DNA of 64,000 nt from Streptomyces cellulosae (GTDB taxonomy: Bacteria > Actinomycetota > Actinomycetes > Streptomycetales > Streptomycetaceae): positions 18,757 to 82,756 of the forward strand of contig NZ_JOEV01000035.1 of the NCBI RefSeq assembly GCF_000721105.1. The letters are read 5' to 3'. Numbering within the stretch: position 1 is the first letter of the stretch; each line of letters starts with the position of its first letter. The position numbers and the translations under genes were made by a program. Positions 16,523 through 24,757 of this stretch are shown here, one piece after another. Under the pieces are notes generated by a model. That model was not told the DNA's origin, made no database searches, and saw only the letters and a program-made list of their open reading frames with translations.

Positions 16523-16771
16523 TCAGGCCTGGTGCGTGAGGATGTAGTTGGTCGCGTCGCCGACCGTCTTGAGGTTCTTGACGTCCTCGTCGGGGATCTT
16601 GACGTCGAAGCGCTCCTCGGCGGCGACGACGACCTCGACCATGGACAGCGAGTCGACGTCCAGGTCGTCGGTGAAGGACTTGTCCAGCTGGACGTCCTCA
16701 ACCGGGATGCCGGCGATCTCGTTCACGATGTCGGCGAGACCGGCGACGATCTCTTCCTGAGTGGCGGCCAT
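16523..16771 (-). CDS. acpP: Acyl carrier protein of fatty-acid synthesis
   Basis: An 82-residue acidic carrier protein. Ser41 in DVDSLSMVEV is the attachment site for 4'-phosphopantetheine. Helix II (SLSMVEVVVAAEERFDV) and the acidic patch that docks to FabD, FabH and FabF are present. GGAG lies 8 nt upstream of the ATG. It lies between fabH (79 bp upstream) and fabF, as in other Streptomyces. Confidence 0.97.
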   Translation of the reverse strand: MAATQEEIVAGLADIVNEIAGIPVEDVQLDKSFTDDLDVDSLSMVEVVVAAEERFDVKIPDEDVKNLKTVGDATNYILTHQA

Positions 16772-16850
16772 GGTGGGCGCTCCTTCGTAGATGTTCAGAG
16801 GGTGTTGGCTGTGGTTCCCGTACCGGACCCGAAGATCCGGCACGAAGTGC

Positions 16851-17882
16851 CTAGGGGAGGGTAACGACAGTGGCGGCGTAGACGAGACCCGCCCCGAATC
16901 CGATGACGAGCGCCGTGTCGCCGCTCTTCGCCTCGCCGGTCGCCAGAAGCCGCTCCATCGCGAGCGGAATCGAGGCGGCCGAGGTGTTGCCGGTGGTGCG
17001 TACGTCACGGGCGACCGTGACGGACTGCGGCAGCTTGAGAGTCTTCACCATCGAGTCGATGATCCGCTCGTTGGCCTGGTGCGGGATGAAGACGTCCAGG
17101 TCGTCCGAGCTGATTCCGGCCGCGTCCAGCGCCTGCTGGGCGACCTTCGCCATCTCGAACACGGCCCAGCGGAACACCGCCTGGCCCTCCTGGGTGATCG
17201 CGGGGAACTTGACGTTGCCCTCGCGGTCGAGCGGAAGCTTGGAGACGTCGCCGAGCCGGAATTCGTTCCAGGACACGGTCTGCTTGATCGTCTCCGACTT
17301 GTCGCCCTCGGAGCCCCACACGGTCGGACCGATGTGCGGCTCCTGCGAGGGGCCGACCACGACCGCGCCCGCGCCGTCGCCGAACAGGAAGGCCGTGGCG
17401 CGGTCCTCCAGGTCGGTCAGGTCGCTGAGCCGCTCGACGCCGATGACAAGTACGTACTCCGCCGAGCCCTCGACGATCATGCCCTTGGCGAGGGTGAGGC
17501 CGTAGCCGAAGCCGGCGCAGCCCGCCGAGATGTCGAAGGCCGCGGCCTTGTCCGTGCCGAGTTTGTCGGCGATCTCGGTGGCGACGGCCGGGGTCTGCTT
17601 GAAGTGCGAGACGGTCGAGACGATCACACCGCCGATCTGCTCGGCGGAGATCCCGGCGTCGGCGATGGCCTTGCCGGACGCCTCGATCGACATCGCGGCG
17701 ACGGTCTCCTCGTCGTTCGCCCAGTGCCGCGTCTCGATGCCGGAGCGCGAGCGGATCCACTCGTCGGATGAGTCGATCGTCTCGAGGATCACCTCGTTCG
17801 GCACGACCCGGGTGGGACGGTAGCCGCCCACACCGAGGATCCGCGCGTACGGGGCGCCCTTGCTGGGCTTGATCTTCGACAT
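16851..17882 (-). CDS. fabH: 3-oxoacyl-[acyl-carrier-protein] synthase III (KAS III)
   Basis: A 343-residue initiating condensing enzyme that joins a short acyl-CoA to malonyl-ACP; in Streptomyces it accepts branched primers and so fixes iso/anteiso fatty acids. The triad is complete: Cys122 in SAGCAGFGYG, His268 in FIPHQAN and Asn299 in TTGNTSAAS. AAGGAG lies about 10 nt before the ATG. It begins 17 bp after the end of fabD, consistent with one operon. Confidence 0.97.
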   Translation of the reverse strand: MSKIKPSKGAPYARILGVGGYRPTRVVPNEVILETIDSSDEWIRSRSGIETRHWANDEETVAAMSIEASGKAIADAGISAEQIGGVIVSTVSHFKQTPAVATEIADKLGTDKAAAFDISAGCAGFGYGLTLAKGMIVEGSAEYVLVIGVERLSDLTDLEDRATAFLFGDGAGAVVVGPSQEPHIGPTVWGSEGDKSETIKQTVSWNEFRLGDVSKLPLDREGNVKFPAITQEGQAVFRWAVFEMAKVAQQALDAAGISSDDLDVFIPHQANERIIDSMVKTLKLPQSVTVARDVRTTGNTSAASIPLAMERLLATGEAKSGDTALVIGFGAGLVYAATVVTLP

Positions 17883-17899
17883 GCTGCTCGGACTCCTTG

Positions 17900-18832
17900 T
17901 CAGGAACTGTGCTCGGCGATGAGCTCGCGAGCCGCGTCGAGGTCGTCGGGGGTCTTCAGGGCCAGCGTCTTCACGCCCGGCAGCGCCCGCTTGGCCAGGC
18001 CGGTCAGGGTGCCGCCCGGGCACACCTCCAGCAGGGCCGTGACACCGAGCTCCTTGAACGTCTCCATGCACCGGTCCCAGCGGACCGGGTTGGCGACCTG
18101 GCCGACCAGCCGCGTCAGGACCTCGGCGCCGGTGGCGACGGTCTGCCCGTCCTTGTTGGAGACGTAGGGCAGCTTCGGGTCGGCGGGCGTCAGGTCCTCG
18201 GCGGCCTTCGCCAGCGCGTCGACCGCGGGGGCCATGTGGTGCGTGTGGAAGGCGCCGGCCACCTTCAGCGGGACGACCTTGCGCACGCCCTCCGGCTTGT
18301 CATCGTTCAGCGCGGCGAGCTGCTCCAGCGTGCCCGCGGCCACGATCTGGCCGGCGCCGTTGACGTTCGCCGGGGTCAGGCCCAGCTTCTCCAGGTGGGC
18401 GACGCTCACCTCGGGGTCGCCCCCGAGCAGCGCCGACATGCCGGTCGCGGTGACGGCGGCCGCCTCGGCCATGGCCAGGCCGCGGACGCGGACCAGCCGG
18501 ACCGTCTCCTCGTCGGACAGGACACCGGCGAGACCGGCGGCGGTCAGCTCGCCGACGCTGTGCCCGGCGATGGCGCCGACCTTGCCGGGCAGCTCGGCCG
18601 GGTCGTCGAAGAGCGTGTACGCGGAGGCCAGTCCGGCCGCGACCAGCAGCGGCTGCGCCACCGCGGTGTCGCGGATCTCCTCCGCGTCACCCTCGGTGCC
18701 GTAACGGATCAGATCGAGCTGCACGGCCTCGGACCATGCCTCGAGGGCGCCGCGGACACCGGGGAGTTCGAGCCAGGGAGTCAGGAAGCCGGGCGTCTGG
18801 GCGCCTTGGCCGGGAGCGACGAGTACGAGCAC
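17900..18832 (-). CDS. fabD: Malonyl-CoA:ACP transacylase
   Basis: A 310-residue enzyme that loads malonyl onto AcpP. The nucleophile is Ser92 in GHSVGE; QGAQ (residues 9-12) forms the oxyanion region, and AFHTHHM around residue 200 holds the catalytic His. GTG 18832 was chosen because it gives the usual start MLVLVAPGQGAQ; a GTG two codons upstream (18838) is the alternative. It is the first structural gene after fasR and has its own candidate operator overlapping the end of fasR. Confidence 0.96.
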   Translation of the reverse strand: MLVLVAPGQGAQTPGFLTPWLELPGVRGALEAWSEAVQLDLIRYGTEGDAEEIRDTAVAQPLLVAAGLASAYTLFDDPAELPGKVGAIAGHSVGELTAAGLAGVLSDEETVRLVRVRGLAMAEAAAVTATGMSALLGGDPEVSVAHLEKLGLTPANVNGAGQIVAAGTLEQLAALNDDKPEGVRKVVPLKVAGAFHTHHMAPAVDALAKAAEDLTPADPKLPYVSNKDGQTVATGAEVLTRLVGQVANPVRWDRCMETFKELGVTALLEVCPGGTLTGLAKRALPGVKTLALKTPDDLDAARELIAEHSS

Positions 18833-18898
18833 TCTCACACTCTCTCTTGTGGACGGCCAAGGCCGCCCGTGGGGACAGGGACGAAGAACAGCAGGGGG

Positions 18899-18919
18899 TT
18901 TTGTGGGCCCCCGACAAAA
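18899..18919 (-). promoter_or_regulatory. Dyad TTTTGT-N9-ACAAAA upstream of fabD
   Basis: A 6-bp inverted repeat with a GC-only spacer lies between fasR and fabD, about 67-87 bp upstream of the fabD start, where an activator site would be expected. AT-rich blocks stand out in this sequence. FasR is known to activate the fab operon in S. coelicolor; that this dyad is its site is an inference. Confidence 0.45.
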
Positions 18920-18921
18920 GA

Positions 18922-20121
18922 CTAGAGCTGGAGATCGCAGTCGGCCAGACGCCCCAGGATGAGCGCGATGCGCAGCGTGAACGCCGAACGCACATCGGAG
19001 GGTGACCAGCCGGTGACGTCAGTCACACGTCGGAGCCGGTAGCGGACGGTGTTCGGATGGACGAAGAGCATACGCGCGGCGCCCTCCAAACTGCTCGCTT
19101 GCTCGAGATAGACGGAGAGTGTCTCCAGGAGCGCCGAGCCGGCCTCCTCCAGTGGTCTGTAGATCTCCTCCACCAACTGCTCACGGGCGCCCGGGTCACC
19201 GGCCATCGCGCGCTCCGGCAGCAGATCGTCCGCCAGCACCGGCCGCGGGGCGTCCTGCCAGGCGGAACACGCCCTCAGTCCGGCGGCGGCGGCCTGCGCG
19301 GAACGGGTGGCGGCCAGCAGGTCCGGGACGACTGGCCCCGCGACGACCGGTCCGGCCGCATAGGGCCCGATCAGCGACTTGGCCACGGCGAGGGGGTTGT
19401 CGCTGCCGCCCGCGATGACGACGAGCCGGGTGCCGAGCACCCCGGTGAGCACCTGGAGCTTGGCGTGCCGGGCCGCCCGCCGGATGGCCTCGACGGTCAG
19501 CTCGCTGTCGCCGTCGGGCGCCGTCCCCAACACCACGCACACGTGCTCGGGCGAGTTCCAGCCCAGCGCGGCGGCCCGGGACACGGCTCCCTCGTCGGCC
19601 TCGCCGCTCAGCACGGCGTTCACCACGAGCGACTCAAGCCGGGCGTCCCAGGCGCCGCGGGCCTCGGCGGCCTGGGCGTACACCTGGGCGGTCGCGAAGG
19701 CGATCTCGCGGGCGTACACCAGCAGCGCCTCGCGCAGCACGTTCTCGTCGCCGGGGGCCGCCACCTCGTCGATCGCGGACTCCATGACCTCGATCGTGGT
19801 GCGCACCATCTCGACGGTCTGGCGCAGCGTGATGGCCCTGGTCAGCTCGCGCGGCGCCGTGCCGAAGACGTCGGTGGAGATGGCCTGGGGCGCGTCCGGG
19901 TGCCGGAACCACTCGGTGAAGGCGGCGATACCGGCCTGGGCGACCAGTCCGATCCAGGAACGGTTCTCCGGAGGCATCGCCCGATACCACGGCAGCGTCT
20001 CGTCCATGCGCGCGATCGCCTGCGCGGCGAGACTGCCGGACGACTTCTCCAGCCGCTTCAGGGTCGCGGGGTGCGAGTGGGTGGGTGCGGCGTCGGGGCG
20101 GCGGGTCACTGGTTCGGGCAC
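18922..20121 (-). CDS. fasR: FasR, PucR-type activator of fatty-acid synthesis
   Basis: A 399-residue regulator. The C-terminal helix-turn-helix (about 340-395: LEQASSLEGAARMLFVHPNT, then VRYRLRRVTDVTGW) is of the PucR/CdaR type, and a GGDEF-like middle region lies before it. In S. coelicolor the gene in this position activates fabD-fabH-acpP-fabF and is needed for membrane lipid synthesis. The start was set at GTG 20121; the ribosome site is weak, and GTG 20107 is the next possibility. It is divergent from a pirin gene and 89 bp upstream of fabD. Confidence 0.93.
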   Translation of the reverse strand: MPEPVTRRPDAAPTHSHPATLKRLEKSSGSLAAQAIARMDETLPWYRAMPPENRSWIGLVAQAGIAAFTEWFRHPDAPQAISTDVFGTAPRELTRAITLRQTVEMVRTTIEVMESAIDEVAAPGDENVLREALLVYAREIAFATAQVYAQAAEARGAWDARLESLVVNAVLSGEADEGAVSRAAALGWNSPEHVCVVLGTAPDGDSELTVEAIRRAARHAKLQVLTGVLGTRLVVIAGGSDNPLAVAKSLIGPYAAGPVVAGPVVPDLLAATRSAQAAAAGLRACSAWQDAPRPVLADDLLPERAMAGDPGAREQLVEEIYRPLEEAGSALLETLSVYLEQASSLEGAARMLFVHPNTVRYRLRRVTDVTGWSPSDVRSAFTLRIALILGRLADCDLQL

Positions 20122-20190
20122 GGGACAAGACTGCCTTATCCGGACGGGAGTGCGCGTCGCCGGGTGGCGGTGAGGGCTACCGTGGTGGAC

Positions 20191-20844
20191 GTGATGGACG
20201 TACGGCGCGCGACGGAGCGCTACCGAGGCGGGGAGCCGGAGGCCGGCGTCGAGTCGCTGCACGCCTTCTCCTTCGGCCCGCACTACGATCCCGACAACCT
20301 CCGCTTCGGCACGCTGATCGCCTGCAACGAGGAGCGCCTCGCCCCCGGCGCCGGCTTCGACGAGCACCCGCACAGCCACACCGAGATCGTCACCTGGGTG
20401 GCCGAGGGCGAGCTCACCCACCGCGACTCCACCGGCCACGAGACGGTCGTACGCCCCGGCGACGTCCAGCGCCTCAGCTCCGCCGCCGGCGTCCGGCACG
20501 TGGAGCGCAACGACGGCCGGGCCCCCCTGACCTTCGTCCAGATGTGGCTGGCCCCGCTGCGGCCCGGCGGCGACCCGTCCTACGAGATCGTCCCCGGCAT
20601 CGCGGACTCCACTCCGTACGCCGTCCCGGAGGCGGGCGCGATGCTCCACGTACGACGCCTGGGCGCGGGGGAGCGGACGGCGGTACCGGACGGGGCGTAC
20701 GTGTACCTGCATGTCGTACGCGGTGAAGTGAGCCTGGACGGCGAGGAGTTGGGCCCGGGCGACGCGGCGCGGATCACGGACGCGAAGGATCTGGAGGCGG
20801 TGGGGGTGACGGGGGCGGAGCTGCTGCTGTGGGAGATGTCCTAG
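20191..20844 (+). CDS. Pirin-family bicupin protein
   Basis: A 217-residue bicupin of the pirin/YhaK group. The N-terminal cupin has the metal site HPHSHTEIVTWV with a downstream Glu and His (GELTHRDS, VRHVERN); the C-terminal cupin is degenerate. Bacterial pirins include quercetin dioxygenases and redox sensors; the role here is open. TACCGT lies 7 nt before GTG 20191 and no clear Shine-Dalgarno fits, so a leaderless start at this GTG is preferred; ATG 20194 is the alternative. The stop overlaps that of the convergent serine hydrolase by 3 bp. Confidence 0.88.
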   Translation: MMDVRRATERYRGGEPEAGVESLHAFSFGPHYDPDNLRFGTLIACNEERLAPGAGFDEHPHSHTEIVTWVAEGELTHRDSTGHETVVRPGDVQRLSSAAGVRHVERNDGRAPLTFVQMWLAPLRPGGDPSYEIVPGIADSTPYAVPEAGAMLHVRRLGAGERTAVPDGAYVYLHVVRGEVSLDGEELGPGDAARITDAKDLEAVGVTGAELLLWEMS

Positions 20845-21656
20845 AGCTCGGCGAGCACCGCGTCCGTGAACGCCGGCCAGGCCTCGATCGCCCAGGGCCC
20901 GAAGGCGCGGTCGGTCAGGGCCACGCAGGCCACCCCCGCGGTCGGGTCGATCCACAGGAACGTACCCGACTGGCCGAAGTGTCCGAAGGTGCGCGGGGAG
21001 GACGAAGAGCCCGTCCAGTGCGGTGACTTGGAGTCGCGGATCTCGAAGCCGAGCCCCCAGTCGTTGGGGTTCTGGTGGCCGTAGCCCGGCAGCACGCCCT
21101 TCGTCCCCGGGTACTGGACCGTCATCGCCTGGGCGACCGTGCGCGCGTCGAGCAGGCGGGGCGCCTGGATCTCGGCCGCGAACCGTGCGAGGTCCCGCAC
21201 CGTCGAGACGCCGTCCTTGGCCGGAGAGCCCTCCAGGCTCGTGGCCGTCATCCCCAGCGGCTCCAGCACCGCCTGCCGCAGGTACTCGGCGAACGAGATC
21301 TCCGTGGCCTTGGCGATGTGGTCGCCGAGCTGCTCGAAGCCGGCGTTGGAGTACAGCCGCCGTTCTCCGGGCGGGGCGGTGACCCGGTGCTCGTCGAAGG
21401 CCAGCCCCGAGGTGTGCGCGAGCAGATGCCGGACCGTGGCCCCGGGCGGCCCGGCCGGCTCGTCGAGGTCGATCGCCCCCTCCTCGTACGCGACGAGTAC
21501 GGCGTAGGCCGCGAGCGGCTTGGTGACCGAGGCCAGCGGGAAGCGGTGCCCGGCCGGGCCGTGGGAGCCGAGCAGCGTCCCGTCGGCGCGTACGACGGCC
21601 GCCGCGGCGGTGGGAACCGGCCAGTTCTCGATCAGCGCGAGGCTCTGCAAGGTCAT
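20841..21656 (-). CDS. Serine hydrolase (beta-lactamase fold)
   Basis: A 271-residue class-C beta-lactamase/DD-peptidase-fold hydrolase without signal peptide. Motif 1 is SVTK (about residues 43-46), motif 2 is YSN (about 102-104), and motif 3 is HFGQSG (about 226-231). The short size and cytoplasmic location suggest an esterase-like enzyme rather than a penicillin-binding protein. TAGGCT lies 7 nt before the ATG and no Shine-Dalgarno is present, so the mRNA is probably leaderless. It is convergent with the pirin gene. Confidence 0.88.
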   Translation of the reverse strand: MTLQSLALIENWPVPTAAAAVVRADGTLLGSHGPAGHRFPLASVTKPLAAYAVLVAYEEGAIDLDEPAGPPGATVRHLLAHTSGLAFDEHRVTAPPGERRLYSNAGFEQLGDHIAKATEISFAEYLRQAVLEPLGMTATSLEGSPAKDGVSTVRDLARFAAEIQAPRLLDARTVAQAMTVQYPGTKGVLPGYGHQNPNDWGLGFEIRDSKSPHWTGSSSSPRTFGHFGQSGTFLWIDPTAGVACVALTDRAFGPWAIEAWPAFTDAVLAEL

Positions 21657-21675
21657 GCCCAGGAGCCTAAGGCGC

Positions 21676-22158
21676 TCAGAACGTCAGCCGCATCGAGGGG
21701 TCCGGCTTGCGCGTGAAACCCAGCGACGTGTAGAGCGGTTCGGCCTGGGCGGACGCGTTCAGATCCACGTGCGGGACGCCCCGCTCGCGGAACCACTGGA
21801 GCAGTTCCTCCATGCACGCGCGCGCGTACCCGCGGCGCCGGGCGTCCGGGTCGGTGGCGACGCTGAAGACATGGCCGACCCGGCCGTGCGGATTGTCCGC
21901 CCGCCCGATGCGGTACTCCAGGGTCCCGGCCACCAGTGCCGCGAGCGCTCCCGGCCGCTCAGGACGGTCCACGACGAACGCCACGAAGTCCCCGTCCGGC
22001 TCGGCGAGCCGGGCCCGCAGGGTCGGCAGGGACGCGGAGTGCCACTGAGTGGCCGCGGCCGCCGTGTCCGCACCGGCGAACACGGAATCGATCATCACCT
22101 GACGCAGCCGCAGTACTTCCGGCGCGTCGTCCACCGTGGCACGACGTACGAGACTCAT
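21676..22158 (-). CDS. GNAT-family N-acetyltransferase
   Basis: A 160-residue acetyltransferase. Motif A, which binds acetyl-CoA pyrophosphate, is seen as VFSVATDPDARRRGYARA (about 103-120), followed by the helix CMEELLQWFRERG and the C-terminal LYTSLGFTRKPDPSM typical of the family. The substrate is unknown. TAGCGT lies 6 nt before the ATG, consistent with a leaderless transcript. It ends 20 bp before the serine hydrolase start, but both have their own -10 elements. Confidence 0.87.
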   Translation of the reverse strand: MSLVRRATVDDAPEVLRLRQVMIDSVFAGADTAAAATQWHSASLPTLRARLAEPDGDFVAFVVDRPERPGALAALVAGTLEYRIGRADNPHGRVGHVFSVATDPDARRRGYARACMEELLQWFRERGVPHVDLNASAQAEPLYTSLGFTRKPDPSMRLTF

Positions 22159-22215
22159 GCCCGCACGCTAGCCAGCCCGCCTGTGTCATGTCCCGTCGAT
22201 TTCTTACCGATCCGC

Positions 22216-22246
22216 TTGCTTGGAGTGCACTCCAAGGCCATAGCGT
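22216..22246 (+). promoter_or_regulatory. MerR-type promoter with 19-bp spacer and palindromic operator
   Basis: TTGCTT (22216-22221) and TAGCGT (22241-22246) are separated by 19 bp, the over-long spacing typical of MerR-activated promoters. An 18-bp perfect palindrome, CTTGGAGTGCACTCCAAG (22219-22236), fills the spacer. The gene's ATG lies 7 nt after the -10, so the transcript would be leaderless and cover merR and the aldo/keto reductase. Confidence 0.8.
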
Positions 22247-22253
22247 TGTGGTC

Positions 22254-22715
22254 ATGACGGTGATGGAGACCACGGGTACCAGGACCGACAGCTGTGCCGT
22301 ACCGCCACACGCCGGCAGGCGACCGGAAGGCCAGGACAGCTACACGATCAGCGAGGTCGTCGGGCTCACCGGGCTGACCGCGCACACCCTGCGCTGGTAC
22401 GAGCGCATCGGCCTGATGCCGCACATCGACCGCTCGCACACCGGTCAGCGCCGCTACAGCAACCGCGACCTCGACTGGCTCGACCTGGTCGGCAAGCTCC
22501 GGCTGACCGGCATGCCGGTGGCGGACATGGTGCGCTACGCGGAACTGGTGCGCGAGGGCGACCACACCTACGGGGACCGCTTCGAGTTGCTGAAGGCGAC
22601 CCGCGAGGACGTCCTCGCCCGGATCGCCGAACTCCAGGACACGCTCGCGGTCCTCGACCGGAAGATCGGTTTCTACGCGGACGCCGGGCGTGCCCTGGCG
22701 TCGGAAAGGTCCTGA
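22254..22715 (+). CDS. MerR-family transcriptional regulator
   Basis: A 153-residue regulator of the AdhR/YhcQ-like MerR group without metal-binding cysteines at the usual C-terminal sites. The winged helix-turn-helix begins at about residue 30 (YTISEVVGLTGLTAHTLRWY, then ERIGLMPHIDR) and is followed by RRYSNRDLDWL and a dimerisation helix. Members of this group sense aldehydes or electrophiles. It lies directly behind a MerR-type promoter with the operator in the spacer, so it controls itself. Its stop overlaps the start of the aldo/keto reductase by one base (TGATG), which couples the two. Confidence 0.92.
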   Translation: MTVMETTGTRTDSCAVPPHAGRRPEGQDSYTISEVVGLTGLTAHTLRWYERIGLMPHIDRSHTGQRRYSNRDLDWLDLVGKLRLTGMPVADMVRYAELVREGDHTYGDRFELLKATREDVLARIAELQDTLAVLDRKIGFYADAGRALASERS

Positions 22716-23731
22716 TGACCAACGGCAAGATCCCCGCGGTACGGCTCGGTGGCGACGGCCCCGAGGTGGGCGTGCAGGGCCTCGGCTGCATGGGCATGAG
22801 CTTCGGGTACGGCCCCACGGACGCCGACGAGGCCCGGGCCACCCTGGAGCGGGCGCTGGAGCTGGGCGTGACCCTGTACGACACGGCGGACGCGTACGGC
22901 GCGGGCGAGAACGAGCGGTTCCTGGCCCCCTTCTTCAAGGCGCACCGCGACGACGTCGTGATCGCCACCAAGTTCGCCCTCGCGATACCGCCGGACGACC
23001 CGACCCGGCGGATCATCCGCAACGACGCGCCCTACATCCGCCAGGCCGTCGAGGGGAGCCTCAAGCGCCTGGACGTCGACGTCATCGACCTCTACTACAT
23101 GCACCGGCGCGATGTGAACGTGCCGATCGAGGAGACCGTCGGCGTGATGGCCGAGCTGGTGCGCGAGGGCAAGGTCAAGCACCTGGGCCTGAGCGAGGTC
23201 ACCGCGACGGAGCTGCGGGCCGCGCAGGCCGTGCACCCGATCGCCGCCCTGCAGTCGGAGTGGTCGCTGTTCAGCCGGGACATCGAGGCGCGGGTCGTAC
23301 CGGCCGCCCGGGAGCTGGGCGTGACCCTGGTGCCGTACTCCCCACTGGGACGCGGCTTCCTCACCGGGTCCTTCAGCAACGCCGAGACGGACCTGACCAG
23401 CGGCGACTTCCGCCGCCAGCAGCCCCGCTTCACCGGCGAGAACGCCGCCGCGAACGCGGCGCTGCTGGAGCCGGTCCGCACGGTGGCCGAGGCCCACGGG
23501 GTCTCCCTCGGCCAGGTGGCGCTCGCCTGGGTCCAGCAGCAGACGGCGGTGCACGGCCTGCCGGTGGTGCCGATCCCGGGCACCCGCAAGGTCAGCCGGC
23601 TCGAGGAGAACACCGCGGCCACGAAGATCGAGCTGACCGAGAAGGACCTGGCACTCCTGGAGCCGATCGCGGCACAGGTGGCGGGCGACCGCTACCCGGA
23701 CATGAGGTTCGCGTCCGCCGGACGCGAGTAG
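22715..23731 (+). CDS. Aldo/keto reductase
   Basis: A 338-residue NADPH-dependent reductase of the AKR13-like (YakC/PcbD) group. The catalytic tetrad is visible: Asp of DTADAYG (about 50), Tyr of the same motif, Lys of IATKFALA (about 90) and His of LYYMHRRD (about 127). The cofactor loop IPGTRKVSRLEEN lies near residues 288-300. It probably detoxifies aldehydes or ketones. It is co-translated with the upstream MerR regulator, which is the probable sensor for the substrate. Confidence 0.93.
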   Translation: MTNGKIPAVRLGGDGPEVGVQGLGCMGMSFGYGPTDADEARATLERALELGVTLYDTADAYGAGENERFLAPFFKAHRDDVVIATKFALAIPPDDPTRRIIRNDAPYIRQAVEGSLKRLDVDVIDLYYMHRRDVNVPIEETVGVMAELVREGKVKHLGLSEVTATELRAAQAVHPIAALQSEWSLFSRDIEARVVPAARELGVTLVPYSPLGRGFLTGSFSNAETDLTSGDFRRQQPRFTGENAAANAALLEPVRTVAEAHGVSLGQVALAWVQQQTAVHGLPVVPIPGTRKVSRLEENTAATKIELTEKDLALLEPIAAQVAGDRYPDMRFASAGRE

Positions 23732-23761
23732 TCCGGGTCTCGTCCGTCAGCGGTCAGCCGT

Positions 23762-23833
23762 CGGCGGTCAGAGTTCCACCAGCGGTCAGAGTTCCACCAG
23801 TGGTCAGGTTTTCGCCAGCGGTCAGAGCTCCGC
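23762..23833 (-). repeat. Four tandem 18-bp copies of the DUF4429 gene 3' end
   Basis: Units at 23762, 23780, 23798 and 23816, consensus CAGCGGTCAGAGTTCCAC on the plus strand, with a further partial copy before 23762. The unit at 23816-23833 contains the true stop codon (TCA at 23822-23824); the other copies follow the stop. The period is a multiple of three, so every copy keeps the TGA in the same phase. Confidence 0.92.
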
Positions 23834-24691
23834 CAGCAACTCCGCCTTCTTGACGGAGAACTCCTCGTCCGTCACCAGGCCCGCCTGGTGCAACTCCCCG
23901 AGATGACGGATGCGTTCGGCGATGTCGGCGGGATCCCGGCGGGGGCCGGTCGCGGCCACGGCCACGGCCGCGACCGGCCCGCGCTCACGCACGGCCGCCA
24001 GGACCGCCGCGGCGAACGGCAACGACTCGTGTACGGGCCCGTATCCGAGCCCGAAGACGACGGCGGCGGGATCCTGGTCGGCCTGTGCGGGCCGGCCGGC
24101 CTGACCGTCGGCGTCTCGCCGCAGCAGCCGGAGGTGTCCTTCGAACACCTCCGGCGAGCGCCACTCCACCCCGCTGAGCTCGGACACCGCAAAGCTCTGG
24201 TCGCCGGCTTTCCATTTCGCCGACGACGCACCCGTCCAGAACCAGCGGAAGTGCACGGTCCGTCCGTCGAAGGACGCCTTCCCGTCGTACGCCTTGAACT
24301 GCAGGGGCACCTCGGGGGCCGGTACGAGAAACCGTTCGGCGGGACCGTCGTCCGCCTGGGGCAGCCGCGCCCGCAACTCGTCGGCGTAGTACTCCGCGAG
24401 CGTCTCGCGCTCCAGCGGCAGCACCAGCCGGTACGGATCGCAGTTCTCCTTCAGCTGCCCCGCGGCCGCCTCCGTCAACGGGTCGGCGCCGGGGCGCGGT
24501 TCGGCCCGCAGGACGACCGTGCCGCGTCGGCCGGGGGTGAGCGTCACCCCGGAGAGCGCCGCCAGGGGGATACGTCGTTCCCCCAGCGCCTGGAACAGCT
24601 TCGGTGTCCGTATCCCCCGTTCGTAGCGGATGAGCACGGAGTCGGAGTCGAACTCCCAGGCGGCATGAAATCCGGCCAGTACGTCACCCAT
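23822..24691 (-). CDS. DUF4429 protein with C-terminal SHOCT domain
   Basis: A 289-residue protein with two beta-rich DUF4429 repeats (about 8-95 and 115-185; the second carries FDGRTVHFRWFW) and a short C-terminal SHOCT module (HLGELHQAGLVTDEEFSVKK), a small alpha-hairpin found at the ends of many bacterial proteins. The function is unknown; DUF4429 has a PH-like look. The start was set at ATG 24691 because TACCAT lies 7 nt upstream, giving a leaderless mRNA; GTG 24712 behind AAGGAG at short spacing is the alternative. The 3' end is part of an 18-bp repeat array. Confidence 0.85.
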   Translation of the reverse strand: MGDVLAGFHAAWEFDSDSVLIRYERGIRTPKLFQALGERRIPLAALSGVTLTPGRRGTVVLRAEPRPGADPLTEAAAGQLKENCDPYRLVLPLERETLAEYYADELRARLPQADDGPAERFLVPAPEVPLQFKAYDGKASFDGRTVHFRWFWTGASSAKWKAGDQSFAVSELSGVEWRSPEVFEGHLRLLRRDADGQAGRPAQADQDPAAVVFGLGYGPVHESLPFAAAVLAAVRERGPVAAVAVAATGPRRDPADIAERIRHLGELHQAGLVTDEEFSVKKAELLAEL

Positions 24692-24757
24692 GCGGCTCAT
24701 GGTATGCGGCACGAGCTCCTTCGTCCCCTCCCCGCGCAGACCGCGGTTCCTGCGCCT

